A stretch of DNA of 64,000 nucleotides, taken from assembly GCA_020466095.1 (NCBI GenBank), contig CM035808.1, positions 12,318,663 through 12,382,662 of the forward strand. Direction: 5' to 3'. Made by a program: the position numbers and the translations under genes. The stretch's first letter is position 1. Every line of letters begins with the position of its first letter. The notes under the pieces are model-generated. The model had not been told where the DNA came from. It made no database searches and saw only the letters and a program-made list of their open reading frames with translations. This stretch comes from Chlorops oryzae. Its lineage: Eukaryota; Arthropoda; Insecta; Diptera; Chloropidae. Of the stretch, positions 21,058-33,888 are shown piece by piece.

Positions 21058-24000
21058 TTGAAATGTATATTGTCTTTATCTATATTAAGACAACTGGTTC
21101 TAGTGCCCTTTATTTATTTGTATATAAGTATGTATATAATTTATCGCATACCTTTCTGTTATAAAACAAATAAACAAAATGGTTTTTGGGCAAAAGAAAT
21201 TTTTAAAAATCCCCCAAAATGCCAAAAGTCCCTCAATCTGGGATCACTGATTCCAATCATAAAGGCGAAACTTAAGAACATTTTATTGCATTCTTTTTTT
21301 CTTCATCTTTTTAAAAAATATTATTCTTAGATAAAAGATAATGGTCATAAAAGAAAATGAAAACATCGCCGGCGACTGTGGAAGGGTTGTTTTTTGCCTC
21401 GTAGATTTTCATCTAATTTTTTTTTCATAGATTTTCCCAAAAAAAAAAGCTGAAAAAATATAATAATTTTTTAAACCACCAGCTTAATTCATAAAAATTC
21501 CAAATTATGCAAATTAACCGCAATAAACATTAGAAGCAGAGCTGCTTACCAGCGTCAAATCATATTAAGCGGCGACATAACATAACAAAGACATCAAAAC
21601 GTAACAATTCCTTTACTACTTTGTATATAATCAGACATGCGTGATCCTTGCGCATAAACATTATGGCCTTTCAGAGCAAATGGAGCTTATACAACGTATT
21701 TTACGCACACACGTGGCGGTGGGCAGACCCTCACATATATCCCAAAAGAAAAAACAGCAACTCCCATTTCGAGCATATTACTCATAAAATCCTGCGCTAT
21801 CCTGTGTGCATACTCAATATCTTAAGTGCCGAGGAAAACGCTTGTAAAAGACCAAAACATGATTTTTATTTTACGCTTGCTGAACTTTATGATAAGATAT
21901 TTGAATAGAGATTCTAATAAAACTTTTCAGCTGAAAGCGAAAAGGATATGTGCAGGTTTAAATCGCTAGATTTTGATCTCTACTTAAATCGATATTGAAA
22001 AAAAAAAACTGCAATTTTAGTGGGACTTTGAAGCTTAATATTTCAATGGATGATTAAATTATCGTGTTAAAAAAAATTTTTTTTTTTTGGAATTATTAGT
22101 TTTCTTTATCAAAAGGATACACTTTTTCGATCCCAAATTGAAACTTTGAAATGCTCTTGGTCCAAAATACTTAGAGGATATCTTAATCCTCCAATGCCAT
22201 GATTTTTTTTTCAATGAAACTATATGATGAGACAATTTCGGGCCGAGAAAATCGAATCTGAAATTATTTTTAATCGAATTTGTTTTATTTATTCGAATGA
22301 TTTTGGCCTAGAAACGGAACCAGGAGTGAGAGGGTTAAATATGGCCACAAAAAAGCCGATCCTCTTTATAAAGAGCGCCTCTAAAGCGAAATTTTTCAGC
22401 CTTTGTGTTACTTTTTTCTCTATTTTTACCGAATTCTCTCTAGAAAGGATTTTTTTTTCTGGTCTATTGGGAGACACTATAGGGAGTGTTAACTCCTCGT
22501 TTTCAATCCTCCTACACAATGTTCCGTTGAATTGAGCTTGATTCTTTCGCCTTGAAGTGTTGCTGCTTTGTGTTTTACTTCACTAATTGTTTTGTCCTGC
22601 CAAAAGGGGCAATTAGTTGCACATGTCTTACGACAACAAGGACAGCAGAATAGTTTTAAATTGAATTTCAATTAGTCAATTTCATTGTGGCTAAGAGAAT
22701 CAAGGATAACTGAAGTGAGTTTCCTTTTTGCCTTTTGCCTTAATTGAATTTGTGAGAATAGTTCTCGGATTTCATTTTGAAAGTTACAGAATTCTAGAAT
22801 GTAAGAAATAATTGATTTAACCTCTTTTTTTTGGGGGGTTTTTTTCTACTTTATTTCTATTTGCGTTATATTTTCTTTGAATCTTCATATCTATAAAGAT
22901 ATATTACCATATAAATTGCCACAGATTTATCTCTTCCAATCGACATTTAGGTTTATTATGTTGATTTTCTAGCGCAGAGAAATGAACGCTCGCTTTCCCT
23001 GCCGCCATAAAAAGCGAAAACGAAAAAACGAAAAGGAATTTGATCAGAAGACACGCGTACATTCCGCTTTATTCTTATTCTGGCAACGTTCACAATGGCG
23101 GCACATCCGTTTTGCACATGTCACACAATGGCTTTCTTACACAGACAGACACTCACACACTCATGCCAAACATCGTGCCATCCCATTTCAGCGCACACAT
23201 CCGGTTTCGCATTGCTGCGCTCGCGGAGGATTTTCAACTTCGTCTTAAATAAATAGTATGAGTCGTCTTTCTGGCCTCCAGACTAAACCATCACCATCCT
23301 CCAGAATCCTTTTCCATTATCCTCTTAACGTCTTTCACATACAATTTACTTTCTTTTCTAAAAGGAAACGTTTTGATTCCCCTTTGTTTGCCTTGCAGTC
23401 GAGTAGGAAATTGATATTTTGGCAACGTTTTTTTTCGCCTTCTTTCTTTCTTTCTCTCAACTTTTAAACTTTTTCATTGAACTTCGGATGTGTTAGTGAG
23501 TATATGTGTGTGTGTGTGTGTTGGTTTGTGCTGATGGCATTTTTATGCTGACAATATTCATACCTACATATCTATATATTTTTGTTAGCAACATAAAATC
23601 GGGTTAAAAAGACATTTAAAAGTTTTATCGCCATTCTTCATGGCTCTGCTCGCTCATTCCATGCTTTGTATTCTTTTTTAAATGCACGGAAATGGATAAT
23701 TTTATGGCTGCTATTTCCGCACTAATGGGCTGGATTTTTTCAATTTCGCATATGTAATGGCTTCAAAAAAAAAATAATAAAAAATAAAGCAAAGAATTTT
23801 CCCTCATCCTAAATGAAAACTTTTCATACTATGTTAATGGAATTTTCTTTTATGTTCGAACTTTCCTAAACATGCCAAATGATTGCCTAAAAATGCAAAA
23901 TTCTCTTAACTTCAGCCTAATTTTTTATATTTTTATTTTTATTTTTTATTTTTAAATATGTATCATAAAGAGATGGGGAAAAATTGTAACAAAAAAGAGC

Positions 24001-24195
24001 GGAATGCTGTCGTGGCAAAATGTTTACGATTGACAATTTCCGGGTTTTTATGCGATTGATTTATTGGAAAATTTTGCTAATTTCTTTTTCAATATTGAAA
24101 GTAGGTCAGAACTTTGAGAATTGATTTGTAATATTTGAGCTGCTCATATGAATCGATGGAGATTTTATTGATTGGCCTGAAGAAAGCTAAATATT
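21058..24195. other. Non-coding DNA, no gene supported
   Basis: AT-rich sequence. It includes poly-T near 22083 and a short (TG)n at 23499-23521. Frames up to 103 codons (22224-22535 + and its - strand partner) have no recognisable domain. Confidence 0.45.
23499..23521 (+). repeat. (TG)n microsatellite
   Basis: About ten TG units. Confidence 0.85.
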
Positions 24196-24535
24196 CAGGG
24201 GTGTCACAGATTCCGATAACTCTGGAATCGGAATTAAAACCGATCGAAATTTCATACAGAGTTTAAAAATTTTTTTATTTTTGGTTTTGAATCGGAACTA
24301 TTCGGGCATGCTCTTGAAATCGAATCCCCATAAAAAAATTCGAAATAGCTGAAATTTCTATTGAAATCACATTGATTTCGAATTGTTTTATTGGGATTCG
24401 ATTTCTAGAGCATGCCTGATTATCGGATCTTTATTGCAAGAACCCCATTTTATCCGGCTGTCTATGAAATATATATGAAAATTCAGTCGACGAAAATTCC
24501 AATTCCAACAGCTATCGGATTCTGTGAGACTCCTG
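24196..24535. mobile_element. 340-bp nested inverted-repeat MITE, hAT-like ends
   Basis: The left end CAGGGGTGTCACAGATTCCG pairs with the complement of the right end, CAGGAGTCTCACAGAATCCG, and the match runs on to about 26 bp. A second inner inverted repeat of 26 bp lies at 24303-24328 and 24393-24418 (GGCATGCTCT-GAAATCGAATCCC arms). The whole element can fold into one long broken hairpin. CAGGGGTGTCA ends suggest hAT, but the 8 bp on either side do not match, so the superfamily is tentative. A similar left end occurs at 4035. Confidence 0.75.
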
Positions 24536-26090
24536 ATTATCAGAAATAACAATAGCTAGAATGAGCAAGAAACCAAAACTTAACAGTGACCAAAGAAATA
24601 CACAAGATCGGTATAAAATTGGATCTAACAGCAGAAATAAAGACGTTTTAGAATAGGGATTCAAAGGACCACGCCTATATTCTCAACTAGGATCACAACG
24701 TGAGTTTATCCATTGATTCTTTCGATTGATTTACAACTGAATTTGAAATTATAGAAAAGGCTATGGAAGAAAAAAGGCGTCTGAGGACCATAATATCACA
24801 AAAGACAGATCACAGAAGGTAGAATTTTTCACCAATGAGGGTTGTTCTTTCTTTGGAAAACAATCATCAGAAAGTAGAAAAGAATGACGAATAAAAAACA
24901 AAAAGTTGAAGATATAGGTGTATCAAGTTTTATAGAGTCTTGGCCCAGGGAGAAATACTCGTTTTCTTCCACACTTCCTACAGGACTGCAGCAGTATATG
25001 TTGTAGCTATGGCAGACTCTGTGTAGACTCGTCCTACTTCAAGATAGACTCACAAATAGTGTCGCTCTTGAACGCTTTTCGCAGTCGAAGAAGTTGGGTT
25101 AAGGTCCAGTTTCAAAAGAACTTCCGCTGGATCAAAATTAAGGCAAAACTAAAGAGGCCTATTCTCAGATCGCATACCATTTTGTCATGTCCATCGTTGT
25201 AGGACGCCTTCATTTTTTAATGATTCTAAATAATGCTTTACTCTTTATTTTGCCTTCATTGGTATTTGAACCCGAGATGAGCAAGCACCCGAACGAGAAG
25301 AACTTGTCCAAACAGTTAGGCCTCTGAATTTCATAGAATTTTAGTTCGCATCTCGCCTACGACTTGCCTTTGAACTTTCACTGAAGTCTTGAAGTACTTC
25401 AAACTATCTTCAAGGTTCCCGGACTTCTTTTACTGTTTCTAACCAAGGCTTTTGATTTCCCCATTCCTCAGTAAGAAGCTATAAAAAAAGTCCTCGAAAC
25501 CTGAATTTCCTTTCTACTCATTTGCGATAAGCAAGAAATGTACAGCAATTTCAAAAGAGTCGGAAAATATCTCAGCCGGTTGACCTCCTTTATATTGTCT
25601 TGGAGTCATGCGTCTTTATCGTGACGTGCCTTCGAAGAACTCAAATCGTAAATTTATCTCCAATTAACCAATTTTCTTTAATCCAACTTCACCTGTTACA
25701 AATCGTGATATTCGGATACGAACTCCGAATCCAAAAATTCCGAATCGACTTTTATTTATAATTTTCTCACAATGTTATTATTTTTTTTTTTTGAGCCCTG
25801 GCCACAAATGGTCTCTAATAATACGTCCCTAACCTTTGCCATTATAACAAATTCATAATTTCCTTTTAATTTTAGCATTTTACATTCTTTATCGTACAAT
25901 ACGAATCGATTTAACAACAACTGCAGAAAAATAACTTTAAATACATAGCGGAATAATGAGCCGAAATGCCTGCGATTGCGATTGAAGGGGTCCGAGAACT
26001 CACGTCGAAGCGATCATGTTTTCGCAATTTAGGTTCATTTTATTTTGTTTAATTTTTTCGATTTTTCGTTTTTTTATTCCATAAATTGCC

Positions 26091-26132
26091 TATATATAAT
26101 ATATATATAAATATATATATATATATATGTGT
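26091..26132 (+). repeat. (AT)n microsatellite
   Basis: TATATA-rich tract with a few interruptions. Confidence 0.8.
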
Positions 26133-26597
26133 ATGAAATTACGGCTTTGCAGCAAGGAAATGCAGCAGAGCAATAATATGCAATTAGTGAAGTCAGAAAT
26201 CGAATCGCGATTAAAGAAATGACATAAAATGCGGCACGTACAGAAATAAATATGGCCGTTTGGTTGGTCGGTCGGTCGCCTGATTGTGGGGGGACTAAGC
26301 CGAGTTCAATCGAATCCATTCCCCATTCGCCATACTGGAGAATTATATTGCAAGCATTTAATTTGCAAATACTGCAACCGATAATCAAGCCTTCGTAGTC
26401 GTAGTCGGCGTCGTCGTCGTCGACTCCTGCGTTGCCTTCGCTTGTCTTGCTTTGTATTGCCTTGTCTGGTCTTGTCTGCTCTGGTCTGGTCTGGCCTGAC
26501 TTGTGATCTCTCAATAAAAATGAAAAGAAACAAAATTGCAACATCAAAATGGCATACAACATAACAGCGGACAAAGGAAAAATCAATCAATTTAAAG

Positions 26598-26652
26598 CTT
26601 CGAATGCGAATACGAATGCGACTCCGAATCTGAATCCGAATCCGAATCCGAA
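26598..26652 (+). repeat. Hexamer repeat (GAATCC/GAATGC)n
   Basis: Imperfect six-base units (CGAATGCGAATACGAATGCG, then CCGAATCTGAATCCGAATCC). It translates as alternating Arg-Ile on the - strand, which explains the apparent frame there. Confidence 0.8.
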
Positions 26653-27671
26653 GAGCGGCTCGAATTGTCGTTTTGATGAAATTATTGTACACGTCTTTTC
26701 GACGATGATGGCCGAAACGTGATCTCTAAACTAACTCGGCGACTCGGGGGCAACTTCCACATTAAAACGCTTTAACCGTTTCTTTCTTTTCCCCCTCCAT
26801 TTTTTTTTCTTCATTTTTCCATTTCTTTTCCTTTCTCGATTGATTCTTCTTAAGTTAAATTGCATTTTGGAGTGATTATAGTGTAGGAAATGTAGCTTCT
26901 CGACTGTCAGTTTTTTTTTTTTTTTTTTTTCAAAATAGACGTCGATCATTGTCTCGAGATAAGTTCGCAACATTCGTCCAACGATCGAAGGAACCAACGA
27001 CAGCGCTAGACAAGACAGCAACGATCGAACGAAGAATCGATTGTACGCTCTCGGGCAAATTGGAGAAAAATATCTTAGAAATAGAATACAACAAAAATCC
27101 GCCCTCGGGGCTGGTCTATAAGTACATTATTTATGCCCACGTTGTGTCGATCGTCGTAGTTGTGTGTGGATTTTTTTTTTTATTATTATTTTTTTTATCC
27201 ATTTTACAACAATTTTATTGGCGCATTTTCCTGCTCTCTGCAATGGTAAGATGATTGTTGTTAGAGGCGTGTGGTAATGCTGATCGAGTTGAGGATGGAA
27301 TTGCAATTGGCGTTCCTCATTACAATGAGTGAAATACGACCAGGTATGCGATTTTTGGCGACTTAAAACGTTGCTAAAGGGGTTCAAAAATATACCGTTT
27401 TGTAATTGAACTAATTCGGTAATATTTCGACCTAAAAAAAGTAGAGAAAAATACTTGAAGTGTGTGAAGAAAATTTGGGAAAATTTTGACTTTTTTCGGA
27501 GTCATGAATAGGTTGATGGCTGTAGGTGTCTTAGGAAGTCGATCTTTTTTTTTATGATCTCTGAGTGATGTACCTTTAAGCTTTCAAAGTCGATTTCATG
27601 TTGAAGTGGCTAGCCTTCGAAGAACTCAAATCTCAAATTGATCTGCTATTAACACTGTTGCCAGCTTAAAG

Positions 27672-27830
27672 CAATAGTCCGCTGAATTAGGGGAGAATTC
27701 TAGTCGTTAGGAGAATCTTAGGAGATAAACTTCTTCTTTTTTAAATATTTTAGGGGGAGAAATTTGATTTATAAATAAATTCCCCGGGAATTCGTTCCCC
27801 GGGACTATTCTGAATCGGGCTAATAAAACT
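27672..27830 (+). mobile_element. Diverged fragment of the CAGCCC-terminus MITE
   Basis: It ends TGAATCGGGCTAATAA, preceded by TTCCCCGGGAATTCGTTCCC, in which the TTCCCCGGGA block seen once in the 54842 copy is present twice. The left end is not recognisable. Confidence 0.4.
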
Positions 27831-28165
27831 TTGCAAAAAGAATTTTTCAAGGATATTTCAAATACACTGGGCATTAAGATCATAAAAATCGGTTTCTGCA
27901 TTAATTTTAGGTAGAACCTATCTAAGAATCAACAAAACTTTAAAACATCATTTAGGGTGCCTCAGTCGGCTATACCTTTTAAGGGAAAATTTGGCATTAT
28001 TTTGAGACATTCAATTGATATATCCCCCGAACTCCGAATCCCAAAATTTGACTTCCAAATTGATTTTATTTATAATTTTCTCAAAAAATTTTTCACCCCA
28101 TTGCACTATGGGCGGAAACCCCCAAAACAGCGGCAAAAATATGAAGGACTCTTCCAATAAGAACG
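27831..28165. other. Non-coding DNA
   Basis: No gene or repeat partner was noticed; it abuts the repeat that follows. Confidence 0.45.
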
Positions 28166-28350
28166 ATTTTTTCGGTAAGGGGGTTTTTGGGGTCGCTGAT
28201 TTCAAATCTGGTGTCAGATTTTCAAAAAACAAAATGGCTGATCCAATATGGCGGCCAAATTTTTTAAAAATAGATCTTTTTCCAAAAAACTTTATTACAA
28301 GGGGGTTTTTGGGGTCGCTGATTTCAAATCTGGTATCAGATTTTTATTAC
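28166..28350 (+). repeat. Two-unit repeat, GGGGTCGCTGATTTCAAATC type
   Basis: Two copies of GTTTTTGGGGTCGCTGATTTCAAATCTGGTRTCAGATTTT, at about 28179 and 28303, are separated by AAAATGGCTGATCCAATATG and GGCGGCCAAATTTTT. From memory, similar GGGGTCGCTGATTTCAAATC blocks with AAAATGG..GATCCAATATGG are scattered in insect genomes, so a transposon-derived repeat is likely. Assignment to a family is not possible here. Confidence 0.6.
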
Positions 28351-29074
28351 AAATCATTACCTCAACTCATAAACGAAATTTTTTAAACTATTAAAACTGT
28401 TAAATTAAGTAAATTCAATTTTATTATTTTTAACTTTTTGTTTTGTTGATGCCATTCCTTCATCACCAATACGTCCTTTCAATTTTGAAGCGACCCAATT
28501 CAAAACAGTATCATTTTCTTTGTTGTTGTCGACCCAAAATTGAAAAATTTCTGAGTTCTTAATCGTAATTGATTCTGAAAAATTATAATTTTACAGATGA
28601 TCGGCACTTATCTGCAGATAATTTTATAATCATAAGAAAGAAGATACTACAGCCTTTCCAAAAATATAAAACTTTTTGACAATCCGTGACAATCCCGTTA
28701 CTTCTACTCCACGAAACACAAAATTAATAAAAAGAAAAAGTCGAAAAAGCTGATACACTTCAATAGACTGCAGCACAAAAACGAAGGCAACTTTAATAAA
28801 GAGGAATTAATACTTTGTTCAACATACCTTTAGCAACATTTTCCATTATTAAAAACAATCAATCTCACAATACTTTTCAAGCATTGCGCTTTCGAATCAG
28901 AACAAAATTTCATGCGTACGAAATGTCAAAACGAAGAAAACACAAAACAACAGTTTTGACGTCCCGTAGAGCAAAAGGGTTCCCAGCGATCATATTTTTC
29001 TAATAATTTTTTTCTTATTTGAAGTATCTCAAACCTATAGGAATAAAAATTTTTAAAAAAACAACAAAAATAAA
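28351..29074. other. Non-coding AT-rich DNA
   Basis: No gene is supported; the frame at 28815-29003 has no domain. Confidence 0.45.
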
Positions 29075-29983
29075 AACAAGTAAGGGTGTTATAGTCAGGC
29101 AAGCCTGACAATAGAATACCCGACACAGACACACATCTTCAAATAATTTTTAATATCAGGAGTTGTTTAAGGCTATAGGGGCCCCATATACCGCATTTTT
29201 TTTTAAATTTCTTTATGCAAACCGCCCCTTTGCCACGCCCACTTTTCAAATTTTTCGGAATTCTAATCGGAGGCTTAAATATACGCGCAAATTCTAAGTT
29301 TCATTGAAATATTTGGAAAAAGTCAGATTTTGGGGCAGTTTTCGGATTTTTGTGACAGACCCTAGTACTGGAGGTACCCTTAATAATGAACCGATCCAGA
29401 AAATTTTTGGGCAGGATGTTTATGGTTACAAAGGAAGTATAAGTGCCAATTTTCGTTCAAGTCCCATAGGCGTTTCGGGAGTAGGAGACAATTTTCGAAA
29501 AACGCCCTTCTGCCACGCCCATTTTTCTGATTTTTGTAAATCACATTAATTGGCTTAAAATATGTTCAAATGCCAAATTTCATCAAAATATCTTGAAAAA
29601 CTCAGGTTTTAGAGCAGTTTGTGTGATTTTCATAACAGACCCTAGTACTGGAGGTACCCCTAAAAATGGTCCGATCGGGTCCATTCTCGAACTTGTTATT
29701 ACCCATGTCCCCGTGAGCACGCATACCAAATTTCGTCAAGATAGCTCAACTCCTTCGATAAGAAAACTGTATACAAACAGACGGACAGACGGACAGACGG
29801 ACAGACGGACGGACGGACAGACGGACAGACGGACAGACGGACGGACATGTCTAAATCGAATCTCCTGGTGACGCTGATCATTTCTATATACATTTTGTAT
29901 GGTCTATCTCGACTGGTTCTGGGTGTTACACACAACCACACAAACGCAATATACCCTCGACACAGAGTGTGTCGGGTATAATG
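29075..29983 (+). mobile_element. DINE-1/Helitron-like interspersed element, apparently full length
   Basis: The left end has AAACAAGTAAGGG and a small hairpin (GTCAGGCAAGCCTGAC), followed by ATACCCGACACA (29116-29127). The exact complement TGTGTCGGGTAT is at 29968-29979 near the right end, where it also pairs with the adjacent ACCCTCGACACA to form a terminal hairpin. CAGACGGA repeats lie inside (29777-29848), and TGCCACGCCCA occurs twice. Paired subterminal inverted repeats, an internal microsatellite and a 3' hairpin are the known layout of DINE-1, the non-autonomous Helitron-like family of flies. No coding capacity is present. Confidence 0.7.
29777..29848 (+). repeat. (CAGACGGA)n core of the DINE-1-like element
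   Basis: Tetramers GACG/GACA alternate for about 70 bp. Copy number in this core is known to vary in fly DINE-1 elements. Confidence 0.9.
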
Positions 29984-31807
29984 ACTTTTTGCCGCAAAAA
30001 CTGGTCTTTTGAACCATAGTGCATTGGTGCCTAGAAGTCAGTTCAATTGAAAGGTTCTATATGATTTCACTTGTTTTCCCTATACTATGACTATATAATG
30101 ACTATATTATTTCACACAAGCTTTTAGGATTCGAATTTTCATTTGATGGAAAACATTAACAGTTTGTCCATTCGATAATCGACTTGATACAACTGTTTTA
30201 TATAAAAAATTACATCGATTTTAAAGAAGTTTCTTTTGAAATTTTCCCTTAAAATGATTTTTACATCATTGTGAGACCAATAACGCAGTCTTTAACCTCG
30301 TTTCCACAACAAATTTAATCAGCTGAAAAAAAAACTCTCATGCGATTTTTGAGCAATTGCCGTTGTCTGTCATCGAGTCATTAAGAGGCTTGTGAGGGAT
30401 ATAGGTAAAAAGAAACTGTGAAATCGCGCATTAAACTAGAATTTTCTAATAACAATATTAATAATATTAGCCCGACTAACGAAGATGATAAAAATTAATT
30501 ATGAATGCAGTTGAACGCAACTGAGTGACTCGACTGAATTGAATTTTAATGCGCGCTGAGCCTGCTTATTAAGTGCAACTAACAAGATAAATCGGTGAAA
30601 CTAAGACAACAATTACAATTGACTAGTTAGTGAGCCACACATCTCATCATATCCCTCATCTGAAAATAGAAGAAAAAAAACATGAAAATAAAATCAAAAA
30701 TAATCTTACGACTTCTTTCTTCATTGTGAACGAGATTGTAATAAAGTAGTTAAATGAATTTAATTGTGGGAATAAGTACGAGCGACTTTGGCAAAACAAA
30801 CAATGCCGTTCCGATTGTGATACCTCGTACAGTGGGCGATTTAGCACAAACTAATTAAGCACGAATCCATAGAGATGCGATGACTTTAAGACACTAAGAC
30901 TTTTAAGACCTTAAGTCAGTTGAGCAGTTCGAGCTGTTTATGTCGCTTTTGTATGCCAATGAATTGCGCGATTCCGCACGGCGCAACATGCAATAATTTC
31001 CAACAATGCATCTCATACACATATGCTTGAAATTCGAGACCAAATTTAAATGCAGTTTGTAATATTTTAATATTTTTTTATATTTTTTTTTTTGAATTTT
31101 GAAGATCTTTCAAAAGCGATAAAAATTCATAAATTAAGCACAAACATGCGCAATGCGGATTGCTTCATATACATACATACATATTATATATTTTTGGGAA
31201 ATGTAAATTACCGCAAGTTACCGCTTAAGTGCAACATTTGACAGATGACACCCTTTGCAGCTCAGATGGGGTGGCAAATACCCTTGTTTCGGGCTTGTAT
31301 TTCAATCGTTTCAAATGGTCGAGATTTCTATCGAGAAATGAAAGCGGCTTTCAAGGGTTTTTGCGAGTGATTGCTCAGTTTGTCCATTGATTAAGTTCTT
31401 GCGATAGCGTTTCAAAACCAAATGCTGCTAATAATTTTATCAGCTCGATTCGATCTAGTCTGTAGTAGTTTTTTCTTTTGCCCATTGATGTAACATTGTT
31501 TCGGTGTGAAGAAACCGAAAATACGTTTTATGCGATGAGAATGATACGGAGACGAACTGGAAATAGTTTTGAGGCATATGTGATTGAAAGGGTATTACGC
31601 GGAATCAGAGATGAGAGATGAGAAAAGAATGCTGATATGAGCTCATGACTGGTAGTAATTCTTTTGACCATTAGAGAAAAAATTTTCTCCATTAGAAGGT
31701 AATGTACAGAAGCGGGACTAACAGTCTTATTGAAATTCGTGTGTACAAAACAATTGGAATTTTGCAAATTTTCAGATTTAATATTCGAAATGAAATGATT
31801 TTATTGA
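29984..31807. other. Non-coding DNA, no gene supported
   Basis: AT-rich sequence with small poly-T runs. The 79-codon frame at 31528-31767 (-) has no recognisable domain. Confidence 0.45.
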
Positions 31808-32350
31808 GCAAAGTAAACTTAACGTAACTTAACGTAACTTAATGTAACTTATACGTAGCTTAACGTAACTTAACGTAACTTAACATAACTTAGCCGAAAT
31901 GTGGTCCTCAAAGACCACATTCAAAATATATGACATAACTTAACAAAACTTAACATAACTTAACCGAAATGTGGTCCTCAAAGACCACATTCAAAATATA
32001 TGACATAACTTAACATAACTTAACCGAAATGTGGTCCTCAAAGACCACATTCAAAATATATGACATAACTTAACAAAACTTAACAAACTTAACATAACTT
32101 AACCGAAATGTGGTCCTCAAAGACCACATTCAAAATATATGACATAACTTAACATAACTTAACCGAATTGTGGTCCTCAAAGACCACATTCAAAATAGAT
32201 GATTTTCACCAAAGTTCGATTTCAATTGAATTCATAAGAGATCTACGAGATCTTACCGAAATGTGAGTTCCTCAATGACACATTCAAATATATGACATAT
32301 TAAATAATCTGTATGCGACTTGTGTCCTCATAGACACATTCAAAATAATG
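31808..32350 (+). repeat. Hairpin-bearing minisatellite
   Basis: A lead-in of AACTTAACGT/AACTTAACAT units is followed by units of 60-79 bp. Each unit carries AATGTGGTC-CTCAAA-GACCACATT, a 9-bp perfect stem with a 6-base loop, then CAAAATATATGACATAACTT. Stems lie at 31898-31921, 31968-31991, 32028-32051, 32107-32130 and 32167-32190 (the last with one mismatch). Spacing varies with the number of AACTTAACA units between hairpins. Further degenerate units follow to about 32350. Confidence 0.9.
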
Positions 32351-33775
32351 ATTTTGCCAAGTTACAGTTACATAGTTAATTCATAAGATTAATCTTAACT
32401 TTGAGTTCCTCATATTAAATAAGTGTACAAATATCTGTTCTTGTTAACATCCATGTAGATTTGGCTGTTGACAGGGTTAATAGGTTATCATCAATCCCGG
32501 GGAAATTTTTCCGAATCTGGGTGATATCCCAATATAAATTTTTTTTTTCTTACTTTTCTGCCTGCCGAAACGGCCTCAAGAATAGAAAAAAACCGGCTCG
32601 AAATTTCTCTCAACTGGCCTGGTCGTCCACCCCATATTTTTCGAATTTGGTTAAATTTTGGGAATAAGTCTAAAATTTTAATGTTCACAAAAAACGAAAT
32701 TGTTTAGTTAAAAAGCTTAGTTTTTTGGAAAAAAATCAATAGAGTCGTTTGCTACTTAGGTTATCCCAATGATTGTTGAACGGTCTTTTCGCAAAAAGTC
32801 AGAATACCGACGTCATCTGTTGTATAAGTCCATGTGGTCACGCTACAAAGGCGTTAACTCCAATTGGGGTTAACACTATGCAGACTCGACTGTAATTCGA
32901 AGATATACTTTTGCCACCATCCTGATCAAATTTTGAGCATTTTTCTATTCAATCATCCCACCGTCTTAAAAAGAAATTTTTTCCAGACAAAATTTAAGCT
33001 TTTTCCTATGCTTTTTATTATATTTTCCTTATGCTACATGAAATCCAATTAAAAAAAAAAATTTTAAAACTCAATCGTTAGCAAGAAAAACTGAGGTATC
33101 TAATCTAACCGCAACCAACTCCGCTATTTGCTCTCATTAAGTGACAATTTGATCTTTAATTGCTCGAATACACATTAATGGTAGAGCAAAAAACCACAAT
33201 CGTAGAAAGAAACACAGCCATTATTCGTTCGGTCTATTCAGATCTCGTTGTTCTCCATGTGCACAACGTTGAAAAAAGAGTTAAAATTTCAAACCACGAA
33301 AAGCAATTTTATCGCATAGTTAACGATAAATATAAATATAACGAGAAGCAACAATTATAACTTCGACTCGAATTACTAATGAGCATTGAACAATCAAGCT
33401 GTGAATTGCTACTAATCAGGCGATTTGATTATGTAAACGAGCAGCAAAATGTTGAAAGCGACTTAACAATCGCAGAGGGAAAATATTCGAAAAACGATCG
33501 CAAAACAAATCAAACCGCAAATTCATGATTCAAATAATTTCATTTCATGTAACTGAGAGCCGAGATGGGTATCTCCAACCACTCGTACACCTATGTATAT
33601 CCACCTAAACAAAAAGAATCATGGCGAGAAATTGCACAAACACTTTGCGAGGCTGCACAAAAAAATAGAATAAGAGAAAAAAAAAGTAAAACAAAGGCTG
33701 ATTAGTAATGTGAGCTGGACTAATTACGAATGTGGTTGCATCTAGCGCATTAAAAGACAAATCGAATGGAAATTA
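32351..33775. other. Non-coding DNA
   Basis: AT-rich. It contains a 22-bp near palindrome at 32853-32874. No gene was recognised. Confidence 0.45.
32853..32874. other. 22-bp near-perfect palindrome
   Basis: GTTAACTCC-AATT-GGGGTTAAC with a single mismatched pair. It could be an operator-like site or a transposon scar; nothing nearby decides. Confidence 0.5.
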
Positions 33776-33888
33776 ATGGCACCAACTGCCGTCGGAGGCA
33801 ATCGAACACATGTTCGAGCCGAATGTGGCTCCCGTTGTGACAATCGCGCTGCGATGCAACTGCTGTAAGCGGTTAATGACAGTAGCCG
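33776..33888 (+). CDS. 30-codon open frame followed by a strong splice donor
   Basis: The frame MAPTAVGGNRTHVRAECGSR... runs 30 codons to TAA at 33866 in a stretch more GC-rich than its surroundings. A strong donor CCG|GTAAGTAA follows at 33889. The arrangement would suit a short upstream frame in a 5' exon. There is no good acceptor or promoter upstream and no domain, so it is only a candidate. Confidence 0.15.

Larger units (their letters stand above)
24536..27671. other. Non-coding DNA, no gene supported
   Basis: 24900-25650 is less AT-rich and has a worn, repeat-like feel, but no terminal repeats, partner copy or intact frame were found. 26074-26692 (-) holds overlapping frames that translate (AT)n and GAATCC-type microsatellites. 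Confidence 0.45.

Noticed and set aside
26074..26692. 170- and 128-codon overlapping - strand frames
   Set aside because: They translate (AT)n and GAATCC-type repeats and overlap each other in different frames.
29593..29941. Thr-Asp-Gly-Gln repeat frames on + and Arg/Val/Cys/Ser frames on -
   Set aside because: Translation of the CAGACGGA core of the DINE-1-like element.
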